The translations under genes and the position numbers were made by a program. From Cecembia calidifontis (GTDB taxonomy: Bacteria; Bacteroidota; Bacteroidia; Cytophagales; Cyclobacteriaceae), in NCBI RefSeq assembly GCF_004216715.1, contig NZ_SGXG01000001.1, forward strand, positions 1,054,001 through 1,118,000: 64,000 bases of DNA, written 5' to 3'. Under the pieces are notes generated by a model. That model saw nothing but the letters and a program-made list of their open reading frames with translations, was not told the DNA's origin and did not search any database. Shown in pieces: positions 19,338 to 27,394 of this stretch (positions within the stretch are counted from its first letter, which is position 1; each line of letters starts with the position of its first letter).

Positions 19338-19413
19338 GTAAATGTGGGAGTAATAGCCTTTAGGCTCTCTCCCCTGCTTTTCATTTTAACTTATGTTTCA
19401 CTTTTAAGTCGAA

Positions 19414-20946
19414 ATGACTATGAAAAACTATGGAGTTTCTGCATTGATAGCCTTAGTCGTTTCTTTGGGGGTGTTCTTTGCTGTTCCTCAATTTACTGAC
19501 TTTGGCAAAAGTGTTAAAATAGAACACGTTTCGGGCACCCCTGCTCAAGGTGCGCTTTATACTGCCGATGAAAACGGCAATATGATACCGGTAGATTTTA
19601 CACAATTGGCAGAGAAAGCAATGGATGCTGTGGTACATATTAAATCAACCCAAATACAGCAATATACCAATAGCAATAATTCTTACCAGTACCGTGAACT
19701 GCCAGACCCATTTAAAGAGTTTTTCGGTGGAGATGATTTTTTTGAGCAATTCTTTGGCCCACGCAGATATTACCAAACTCCACAACCGAGAGAGCCACAG
19801 GCAAGGGTAGGTACTGGTTCAGGCGTAATTATCAATAGTGAAGGCTATATTGTTACTAACAACCACGTAATTGCCAATGCTGACGATATTGAAGTTACGC
19901 TTCACGATAACCGCACCTTCAAGGCTACTGTGGTAGGTACTGACCCTTCCACAGACCTTGCCTTGCTTCAAATAAAAGCCAGCGGATTAAGTACCTTGCC
20001 GTTGGTCAATTCTGATGATGTGAAAGTAGGAGAGTGGGTACTTGCTGTGGGTAACCCCTTTAACCTTAACTCTACCGTAACAGCGGGCATTGTTAGTGCA
20101 AAATCACGTAATATCAATATTTTACGGGAGCAGTTTGCCGTAGAATCGTTTATTCAAACCGATGCGGCTATCAACCCGGGTAATAGCGGAGGTGCTTTGA
20201 TTAACCTGAGTGGAGGATTGATTGGTATCAATACTGCTATTGCCAGTCCAACAGGTGCTTATGCGGGTTATGGCTTTGCTGTGCCTTCCAACATCGTAAA
20301 CAAAGTAGTAGAAGACTTATTAAAGTACGGAATAGTACAACGTGGTTTCTTAGGGATTACTATTCGTGGGGTAGATGCTACGTTAATAAAAGAGAAAGAG
20401 TTGGAGGTAGAAACTGGTGTATATGTGGACAGTGTGGGTCAAAATAGTGCCGCCAAAGAAGCAGGCATTAAAGAGGGCGATGTAATTGTGGAAATTGACG
20501 GTAAGAAAGTAAATACTACCTCTGAACTACAAGAAGTGGTGGCAAGCCATCGACCTGGCGATAAATTAGAGGTAAAAGTGAACCGCAAGGGGAAAGAAGT
20601 GGTGAGTCAGGTAGTGTTACGCAATCGTGAAGGTGAAACGAACTTCCTCGACAAAGCCCGAACCACTATATTTAACAATTTAGGCGCACAATTTGAAGAT
20701 CTGGACAAGAAAACCGCCAAAAAACTCAACATTGACGGAGGAGTAAAAGTAAGTAAGCTTTTTGCTGGCAAGCTCAAACGCAACACAGCCATCAAAGAAG
20801 GTTTTATCATCACTAAAATAGATGGTCGGGTCATCAAGTCGGTCGATGATTTGGAAACAGCACTAAAGGATAAGAAAGGCGGTGTACTGATTGAAGGAGT
20901 TTATGAAGATTTGCCAGGTACCCACTATTATGCACTTGGGTTATAA
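19414..20946 (+). CDS. degP: DegP/HtrA-type periplasmic serine protease (copy 3, intact)
   Basis: It is identical to 13834-15366: signal anchor, His151/Asp181/Ser258 triad and two PDZ domains over 510 residues. As the last gene of its cassette it is followed at six bases by attC-like site 8. Having two intact copies (plus one frameshifted) implies raised dosage of envelope protein quality control if the array is correctly assembled. Confidence 0.95.
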   Translation: MTMKNYGVSALIALVVSLGVFFAVPQFTDFGKSVKIEHVSGTPAQGALYTADENGNMIPVDFTQLAEKAMDAVVHIKSTQIQQYTNSNNSYQYRELPDPFKEFFGGDDFFEQFFGPRRYYQTPQPREPQARVGTGSGVIINSEGYIVTNNHVIANADDIEVTLHDNRTFKATVVGTDPSTDLALLQIKASGLSTLPLVNSDDVKVGEWVLAVGNPFNLNSTVTAGIVSAKSRNINILREQFAVESFIQTDAAINPGNSGGALINLSGGLIGINTAIASPTGAYAGYGFAVPSNIVNKVVEDLLKYGIVQRGFLGITIRGVDATLIKEKELEVETGVYVDSVGQNSAAKEAGIKEGDVIVEIDGKKVNTTSELQEVVASHRPGDKLEVKVNRKGKEVVSQVVLRNREGETNFLDKARTTIFNNLGAQFEDLDKKTAKKLNIDGGVKVSKLFAGKLKRNTAIKEGFIITKIDGRVIKSVDDLETALKDKKGGVLIEGVYEDLPGTHYYALGL

Positions 20947-20951
20947 AAAAA

Positions 20952-21087
20952 GCCTACAACATTGTGTATAAGCAATAGCGGTTCAGGTGCAAACTTGAGC
21001 CGTTTTTGCGTTTAATTAAGTATCTTGCTATCTGACAGTTTAGTGGATATAAATCCGCTACTGCTCATACACGAGACCGTTATCGGC
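20952..21087 (+). repeat. attC-like site 8 (cassette B to cassette A)
   Basis: It is a copy of the site at 9790-9925, with cores GCCTACAAC and GTTATCGGC and a terminator-like hairpin at 20979-21007. Confidence 0.8.
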
Positions 21088-21121
21088 AATGGCAAGACCC
21101 GAAACAGACAGACAATTTACA

Positions 21122-22465
21122 ATGACAGAAAAAACTCTAATCAAAAATATAAGCATAGTAAATGAGGGACAAATAACCGTTGCTGACCTATTTATTGAGA
21201 ATGGTTTAATTCATTCAATCGGACAACTAATCGACCACAAAAATGTAAAAATAGTTGACGGGACAGGCAAGTATTTATTTCCAGGTATTATAGACGGACA
21301 AGTTCATTTTCGTGAGCCTGGACTAACACACAAAGGCGACCTTTACACAGAAAGTAAAGCCGCTATTGCTGGTGGCGTGACTTCATTTATTGATATGCCA
21401 AATACGTTACCGAATGTATTAACCATTGACATCTTAAATGAAAAATATCAAATAGCATCTAAAAAATCTTTGGCCAATTTTGGCTTCCTTTTAGGTGTAA
21501 ATGGAGACAACCTTGATGAAATAATTAAGCTCGAGACATCAAAACTGTTAGGCGTTTCAGATGACGGACTTTACTTTACAAAAAAAGGCAACCTACTTGC
21601 TGATAATCCAGAAACAATGGAAAAACTGTTTGCGAACTGCAAATCCATTATTGCCATTCATTCTGAAAAAGAACAAATAGTTGAAGAGAACGAAAACATA
21701 TATCGTGAAAAATATGGAGAAAATGTGCCTATTGAATTTCATCCAATTATTAGAAGCGAAAAAGCTTGTTATGAAGCAACCAAAAGAGCAATTGACATAG
21801 CTAACAAACTTAAAGCTCGACTTCACATTCTGCACCTGACGACTGAAGCAGAAACACATTTATTTAGAAATGACATTCCTCTAAAAGAGAAAAATGTAAC
21901 AACCGAAGTTTCGGTTCATCATTTGTGGTTTTCTGACAAAGACTACAAGCGTTTGGGAACTTTAATAAAATGGAACCCAGCGATAAAAACTGAAAAGGAC
22001 AAAAAAGGACTTTTAAAAGCTTTGTTAGACGATAGAATAGACATCGTAACTACAGACCACGCACCCCATACATTAGACGAAAAACAAAAATCATATTTTC
22101 AATCAATGTCGGGTGCACCGATAATTCAGCATTCATTGAATATTATGTTAGAGTTTTTCAAACAAGGACTAATATCATTGGAAAAAATTGCCGAAAAAAT
22201 GTGTCATAATCCAGCGATACTTTACGGCATTGAAAACCGAGGTTTCATACGAGAAGGTTACTATGCAGACCTCACTATTGTTGACTTAAATTCAAGCTGG
22301 ACAGTTGACAAGAATAACATTTTATCTAAATGCGGTTGGTCACCATTAGAAGGAACAACTTTTCAAACCAAAGTGACCCATACATTTGTAAATGGTAATT
22401 TAACTTATGACAAGGGGAATTTTGACGAAACGAAAAGAGGATTATCACTATCAAAATCAAATTAA
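21122..22465 (+). CDS. pyrC: Dihydroorotase (cassette A, copy 4, intact)
   Basis: This class I dihydroorotase of about 447 residues would cyclise N-carbamoyl-aspartate to dihydroorotate, the third step of pyrimidine synthesis, in the cytoplasm. Residues 60-67 read QVHFREPG: the first metal-binding His of the usual HxH is Gln, a variant I recall from other Bacteroidota dihydroorotases. TTDHAPH at about 310-316 holds the catalytic Asp. The start 21122 (MTEKTLIKN) is preferred. An upstream in-frame ATG at 21089 lies two bases after the attC-like core and would add 11 unusual residues. Why a housekeeping enzyme is amplified in mobile cassettes is unclear. It may supply flux or have taken on another amidohydrolase role. 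Confidence 0.9.
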   Translation: MTEKTLIKNISIVNEGQITVADLFIENGLIHSIGQLIDHKNVKIVDGTGKYLFPGIIDGQVHFREPGLTHKGDLYTESKAAIAGGVTSFIDMPNTLPNVLTIDILNEKYQIASKKSLANFGFLLGVNGDNLDEIIKLETSKLLGVSDDGLYFTKKGNLLADNPETMEKLFANCKSIIAIHSEKEQIVEENENIYREKYGENVPIEFHPIIRSEKACYEATKRAIDIANKLKARLHILHLTTEAETHLFRNDIPLKEKNVTTEVSVHHLWFSDKDYKRLGTLIKWNPAIKTEKDKKGLLKALLDDRIDIVTTDHAPHTLDEKQKSYFQSMSGAPIIQHSLNIMLEFFKQGLISLEKIAEKMCHNPAILYGIENRGFIREGYYADLTIVDLNSSWTVDKNNILSKCGWSPLEGTTFQTKVTHTFVNGNLTYDKGNFDETKRGLSLSKSN

Positions 22466-22476
22466 TTGGGAATGAA

Positions 22477-23313
22477 ATGTTTCAAAACAGAAAAATAATC
22501 ATCGCAACCAAGCACCACAAAGAGCAAGTGATTGCACCTATTCTCGAAAAAGAATTGGGTGTAAATTGCTTTACAGATGAAACTTTTGATACGGATGCTT
22601 TGGGAACATTTACAGGTGAAGTAGAGAGAGAACTTGACCCAATTTCAACGGCAAGAGAAAAATGTCTGCGGGCAATGAAAGCAAACAACTGTGATTTAGG
22701 AATTGCAAGTGAGGGTTCATTTGGCCCACACCCATCTATGTTTTTTATAAGTGCTGACGATGAATTTTTAATTTTTATTGACACAAAAAATAACATAGAA
22801 GTAATCGCTCGAGAATTAAGCACTTCAACTAATTTTAATGGTAGACAAATCCAAACTCAAAAAGAACTTTTTGAGTTTGCAGAACAGGTTGGTTTTCCAG
22901 CACACGGTTTAATTCTTAGAAAATCAAAAGATGAAAATACGGATATTTATAAAGGGATAACCGAAAGTGAAATTTTGCAGAAATCATTTAACTATTTTTT
23001 CTCGAAATACAATTCAGTTTATGCAGAAACGGATATGAGAGCTATGTATAACCCTACACGAATGAGTGTGATTGAACAAGCAACACAAAAACTGGTGCAA
23101 AAAATTAAATCAACTTGCCCTCAATGTCAAACACCGGGTTTTGGAATAACAGATGCTAAAAAGGGTCTTGAATGTAGCTTATGTAGTTCACCGACAAACT
23201 CAACACTAAGCTATATTTATGTCTGCCAACAGTGCAAATTCACAAAAGAAGAAATGTATCCAAATAAAAAAACAACCGAAGACCCAACGTATTGCGACTG
23301 TTGTAATCCATAA
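22477..23313 (+). CDS. Zinc-ribbon protein, possibly DUF6671 (cassette A, copy 4, intact)
   Basis: It is identical to 5725-6561: 278 residues, an N-terminal alpha/beta-like domain and a C-terminal region with four CxxC pairs (from residue 214). It starts 11 bases after the dihydroorotase stop. The function is unknown. The strongly conserved layout with dihydroorotase makes a shared transcript likely. Confidence 0.8.
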   Translation: MFQNRKIIIATKHHKEQVIAPILEKELGVNCFTDETFDTDALGTFTGEVERELDPISTAREKCLRAMKANNCDLGIASEGSFGPHPSMFFISADDEFLIFIDTKNNIEVIARELSTSTNFNGRQIQTQKELFEFAEQVGFPAHGLILRKSKDENTDIYKGITESEILQKSFNYFFSKYNSVYAETDMRAMYNPTRMSVIEQATQKLVQKIKSTCPQCQTPGFGITDAKKGLECSLCSSPTNSTLSYIYVCQQCKFTKEEMYPNKKTTEDPTYCDCCNP

Positions 23314-23447
23314 AAGAGATAATATTGACACACAGGACAGAATACACAAATAGCAGAACGAAAGACAAAGCCACAGCCGATAACACGGGTTTGGCAAAAG
23401 TGGCGGTTCAGTGCTCCGCAGACACATTTGTGGTTAATCAAACATTG

Positions 23448-24892
23448 GTTCTCCGGGGACTATGACACAAACTGTGTAAGTTGGTTTCACTACTTACGAA
23501 GTTAAAGTTAAACCTCGAAATTCTCTGTGTGATTTAGAAGAAATCGCACAGGGAATTTGAGGAACCCGCGGTAGGCGCCCCCCGGTCTGTGTGTGGACAA
23601 TTTCTTACCTTTATAACACACAGATTACAAAAATGAAAAAAGAAGATCTCCTAAATGATGACTTCCTCAAGCAGTTCAGGACTGCCGGGGAGCTTAATTC
23701 CTTCCTTCAACAGCTTCAGAAAAGAGCCGTTGAGAAAATGCTTGAAGGCGAGCTGGATGCCCATCTTGGCTATGAAAAGCATCAGAATTCCGATAATCCC
23801 AATTCAAGGAACGGCTATTCCACCAAAACAATAAAAAACACATTTGGGGAAGCTGAAATCAGAGTCCCAAGAGACAGGGACGGCAGCTTTGAGCCTGCCC
23901 TTGTGCCCAAACGCAGAAGCATGGCGGAGGGCGTTGAAAACGTGATCATTTCCATGTATGCCAAGGGAATGTCAAACCAGGACATCGAAGAACAGATCCG
24001 GGAGCTTTATGACATCAATGTTTCCTCCTCCACCATCTCAAGGGTTACCGGTGCCGTAGCGGAGGATATTGTTGCATGGAGAAACAGGCCGCTTGACCCT
24101 GTATACCTGATCGTTTGGATGGATGGTATATCCTTCAAAGTCAGGGAGAACTCCAAAGTGGTCAACAAGACCGTTTATATTGCCGTTGGCCTCAGAACTA
24201 ACGGCCTTAAAGAGATCCTAGGCCTTTGGCTTGGCAAGAATGAATCTTCGGCTTTCTGGATGGGGGTACTCACCGACCTGAAAGCCAGAGGGGTTGAAGA
24301 TATTCTCATAACGGCAACTGACAACCTGAACGGGTTTACTGATACGATAAAAGCTTCATTCCCCCAATCAGTCACTCAGATATGTGTCGTCCACCAGATC
24401 AGAAACGCATGTAGATATGTCGCATGGAAAGACCGCAGGGCGTTTACAAGGGATATGAAGGAAATTTATACCGCCCCTACAAAAGATGCTGCTTGGGCTG
24501 CCCTGAACGATTTTGCCAAAAAATGGGAATCCAAATACGCTTATGCCATCAAAAGCTGGAGGGACAACTGGGATGAACTCACCGTTTTCTTCGATTACCC
24601 GGCTGAAATCCGTAAAATCATCTATACCACCAACCTGATTGAAAATCTCAATGGAAAGATCAGAAAATACACCAAAAACAAGCTCTCTTTCCCGACAGAT
24701 GATGCCGTAATGAAGTCTGTTTTCCTGGCTGCAAGAGAAGCATCGAAAAAATGGACTATGCCTATCAGAGACTGGGGAGCTATTCTTAACAGTTTCCTGC
24801 TTATATTTGGTGATAGGGTCAGGCTTCTTGATACCTGACAATAAAACCATAATTTGAAGTTTACACACTTATCGGGATAGTGTCGTTCTCCG
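23448..24892 (+). mobile_element. IS256-family insertion sequence, copy 1
   Basis: The element spans 23456-24884 (1429 bp). Its ends are GGGACTATGACACAAACTG and, inverted, GACACTATCCCGATAAGTG, with GTGTAA following in both. The target duplication GTTCTCCG is at 23448-23455 and 24885-24892. A long hairpin (23513-23562, arms around AGAAG) precedes the transposase. A same-length copy in the same orientation is at 51721-53149. Confidence 0.93.
23633..24838 (+). CDS. IS256-family (Mutator-type) transposase, copy 1
   Basis: This 401-residue transposase starts MKKEDLLNDDF. The DDE residues are visible in IVWMDGISFKV, ITATDNLNGF and TTNLIENLNGKIRK. The N-terminal half carries the LGYEKH and RNGYSTKT motifs typical of the family. 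A longer reading from a GTG at 23591 is possible but runs through the leader hairpin region. It is complete and probably active, as the two copies look identical. Confidence 0.93.
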   Translation: MKKEDLLNDDFLKQFRTAGELNSFLQQLQKRAVEKMLEGELDAHLGYEKHQNSDNPNSRNGYSTKTIKNTFGEAEIRVPRDRDGSFEPALVPKRRSMAEGVENVIISMYAKGMSNQDIEEQIRELYDINVSSSTISRVTGAVAEDIVAWRNRPLDPVYLIVWMDGISFKVRENSKVVNKTVYIAVGLRTNGLKEILGLWLGKNESSAFWMGVLTDLKARGVEDILITATDNLNGFTDTIKASFPQSVTQICVVHQIRNACRYVAWKDRRAFTRDMKEIYTAPTKDAAWAALNDFAKKWESKYAYAIKSWRDNWDELTVFFDYPAEIRKIIYTTNLIENLNGKIRKYTKNKLSFPTDDAVMKSVFLAAREASKKWTMPIRDWGAILNSFLLIFGDRVRLLDT

Positions 24893-24948
24893 CATCAACA
24901 TTTGTGGTGTAAATCGCCACCTTCGCCAAGCCCGAAACCGTTACCAGC

Positions 24949-25287
24949 AAGCGTAGAGAACCGACACGAATACCAAAAAACGACCTTAATTCGGCAGACA
25001 ATTTCGCTGTTCCTTGACATAACCGACCTGACTTTTCCGACACGCATCCCGACCCAAATGGTTTTAAAAATTTTTTCCACCGCACATTTTAAAAAATAAT
25101 TTTAGCCAACCGCACATTGGCACATTTGGGGTTTGCCCCATCGCACGACCCGACCCACAGCAAACCCCAAAAGAGCCAATTTTGCCGACCCGCAATAAGG
25201 ATGTTGAAAAGAATTTAACTTTTTCAAGGTCAATAAAACAGACTTTATTACCTTTGACGAAATTTGTCAAAGCAAACAGATTCAAAG
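24949..25287. other. Leader of the type III defence cassette
   Basis: No gene is seen in these 339 bases. They contain a 12-bp perfect inverted repeat (25125-25136 with 25160-25171, TTTGGGGTTTGC and its complement) around a 23-base loop, preceded by AT-rich runs. A related structure lies at the other end of the cassette (33589-33632). The promoter of the six-gene operon is presumably here. Confidence 0.5.
25125..25171. repeat. Long inverted repeat at the left end of the defence cassette
   Basis: TTTGGGGTTTGC and GCAAACCCCAAA pair perfectly over 12 bases. It is flanked by CACA and AGAGCC, and the same flanks surround the hairpin at 33589-33632, so the two may be relatives. Confidence 0.6.
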
Positions 25288-27081
25288 ATGAAAATATCAA
25301 AGGTTATCATTCACAATTTCCGTTCAATACTTGATAGCGAGTTTGACTTGGCGGATTACTCACTTTTAGTTGGAGAAAATAACGCTGGAAAGACGACTGT
25401 AATTTCAGCACTAAGAGCTTTCTATGAAGATGCTGGAGTAAGATTTAGCGAAGGCAGCGACTTCCCTAAAATACCAACGAAGGACAAGGAAAGTTGGATA
25501 GAACTTTATTTTAGCACCACCCCAGAAGAGCAAGAATCTTTAAAAGATGAGTATAAATCAGATGACAACATTTTACGTGTAAGACGTTATTTCAAGTCTG
25601 AAAATCCTGATTTAGTAAAAGGAAATCAAAGCAATATTTACGCATACGAAAAAGGAACACTTTCCACTAATCTATTTTATGGAGCAAAGGGAGTTTCACA
25701 AAATAAACTTGGTCGTATTATATACATACCTGAACTCTCAAAATCTGACGAAAATCTTAAACTATCAGGTCCAAGTCCTTTTAGGGAAATGGTTAATTAT
25801 GTTTTTGGAAAGGTTATTAAATCAAGTAAATCATTTGAATCATTAAACGGTTCATTTGACAAATTTAATGCAGACTTTCAAAAGGAAACAAGCGAAGATG
25901 GTTATTCAATGAATGTGATAGAAGATGAAATAAATAGTGAACTGAAAACTTGGGAAATAAAATTTGGAATAAAGATAAATCCTATAAAACCACCTGACAT
26001 TGTCAAAAGTTTGCTTTCTCATTACATTCAAGACAACAATCTTACTGGTAATAAAGAAATTGACGTTACTTCATTAGGGCAAGGTTTGCAAAGACATTTG
26101 ATTTATACATTAATCAAATTATCCTCAAACTATGCAGACAAAAAAGAAGAAAAGAAGAAAGAATTTTCGCCTGATTTTACACTAATACTTTTTGAAGAAC
26201 CCGAAGCATTTTTGCATCCGTCACAACAGGAGCAAATGAACTTGAACTTGCAAAAAATTTCAACTGAAAATAATCAACAAATTTTAATCACCACTCACTC
26301 ACCGATTTTTGTGTGTAAAAACACAATGGCTCTTAACTCCATAATTAAAGTTCAAAAGAAAAAAGGTCATACTAATATATTCCAAATCAGGAGGAATGAA
26401 ATTGAAAAACTATTTGATGCAAACTTAAGTTTATTCAAACTCTTTTCTGATTTATTAGCTGATGGGACAACACCAGACCCAATAAAAGCTAAAATAAACA
26501 ACAAAAATTTAGGGAATGCTGCACCTGACTTAGCATTAAAACTTGAAGAAGAAACGATAAAGTATTTTTTATGGCTTGATAGCGAACGTTCATCATTATT
26601 TTTTGCAAAACACATAATTATATGTGAAGGAGCATCTGAAAAAATATTCATTGATTACTTGCTAAATACAAAATGGCAAGATTTAAAAGAAAAACATATT
26701 TACTTCTTAGATGCTATGGGCAAATTCAGTATTCATCGCTATATGAATTTGTTTGGTAAACTTGGTATTTCTCATTCTGTTCTTATGGATTCTGATAACG
26801 ATAAGGACATTCATAAATATATAAATGATTTCATTGAGGCAAACAAAAATGAATTTACTTGGCACATAAAAAGTTTTGATGCAGATTTAGAAACTTTCTT
26901 AGGAATTAATAAACCCAACAGAGCAGACTTAAAACCGTTGAATTTGATGATGAATCATAGACAAGGTAATATTACAGAAGTTAAGATTGCAGAACTGAAA
27001 GAAATGATTAATCAACTAATGACAGTAACTGAAATCGAAAAAATAGTTGCTGCCAAAGCCGAACCAACTGAAGCAAAATAA
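25288..27081 (+). CDS. OLD-family ATP-dependent nuclease (AAA ATPase plus TOPRIM)
   Basis: This protein of about 597 residues has an ABC-type ATPase domain with Walker A GENNAGKTT (29-37) and Walker B LILFEEPEAFLHP (about 300), followed by a C-terminal TOPRIM domain with CEGASEK (about 444) and DSDND (about 500). OLD proteins are metal-dependent DNA nucleases used in phage and plasmid defence. The layout resembles GajA of Gabija, but no GajB helicase is nearby. The ATG at 25288 is chosen because it opens the typical MKISKVIIHNFRS strand, and the frame is open upstream to a TTG at 25264. It is first in a compact operon with a type III RM system. Confidence 0.88.
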   Translation: MKISKVIIHNFRSILDSEFDLADYSLLVGENNAGKTTVISALRAFYEDAGVRFSEGSDFPKIPTKDKESWIELYFSTTPEEQESLKDEYKSDDNILRVRRYFKSENPDLVKGNQSNIYAYEKGTLSTNLFYGAKGVSQNKLGRIIYIPELSKSDENLKLSGPSPFREMVNYVFGKVIKSSKSFESLNGSFDKFNADFQKETSEDGYSMNVIEDEINSELKTWEIKFGIKINPIKPPDIVKSLLSHYIQDNNLTGNKEIDVTSLGQGLQRHLIYTLIKLSSNYADKKEEKKKEFSPDFTLILFEEPEAFLHPSQQEQMNLNLQKISTENNQQILITTHSPIFVCKNTMALNSIIKVQKKKGHTNIFQIRRNEIEKLFDANLSLFKLFSDLLADGTTPDPIKAKINNKNLGNAAPDLALKLEEETIKYFLWLDSERSSLFFAKHIIICEGASEKIFIDYLLNTKWQDLKEKHIYFLDAMGKFSIHRYMNLFGKLGISHSVLMDSDNDKDIHKYINDFIEANKNEFTWHIKSFDADLETFLGINKPNRADLKPLNLMMNHRQGNITEVKIAELKEMINQLMTVTEIEKIVAAKAEPTEAK

Positions 27082-27085
27082 ACTT

Positions 27086-27394
27086 ATGCCAACTTTCGGA
27101 GAAACCATAAAAAAGTTTAGAAAAGAAAGGCAATTGCCTTTACGCATAGTTGCTTCTTATCTTGACATTGACCAAGCAGTTCTAAGCAAAATGGAACACA
27201 ATAAAAGAACAGCTACAAAAGAACAGGTTAAGAAATTAGCCAAATACTTTGAAACCAATGAAAAAGAACTATTAATCCTATGGATAAGCGACCGTGTCGT
27301 TTATGAAATTAAAGACGAAGAATTCGCAACTGATGCCCTCAAAGTAGCAGAAGAAGAAATTAAATACTTAACCAAGAAGAACGGTAAAAAGTAA
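27086..27394 (+). CDS. XRE-family helix-turn-helix regulator
   Basis: This protein of about 102 residues has an HTH domain at residues 5-60 (GETIKKFRKERQLPLR...DQAVLSKMEHNKR). It lies four bases after the nuclease gene and its stop shares a base with the start of the restriction subunit (TAATG), so it is co-transcribed. It probably regulates the operon. This HTH type is common in RM loci that have no classical controller protein. Confidence 0.88.
   Translation: MPTFGETIKKFRKERQLPLRIVASYLDIDQAVLSKMEHNKRTATKEQVKKLAKYFETNEKELLILWISDRVVYEIKDEEFATDALKVAEEEIKYLTKKNGKK

Larger units (their letters stand above)
23376..24948 (+). repeat. attC-like site 9, split by an IS256-family element
   Basis: The left part (23376-23455) starts GCCGATAAC like sites 3, 5 and 7. 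The right part (24893-24948) ends GTTACCAGC and opens the type III defence cassette. Removing the element and one copy of the 8-bp duplication GTTCTCCG restores the site. The insertion is in the loop, so both cores and stem arms remain, but 1.4 kb apart. Confidence 0.82.

Noticed and set aside
25288..27081. Gabija system (gajA-gajB)
   Set aside because: The ATPase-TOPRIM layout fits GajA, but no UvrD-like GajB helicase follows; a type III RM operon does.
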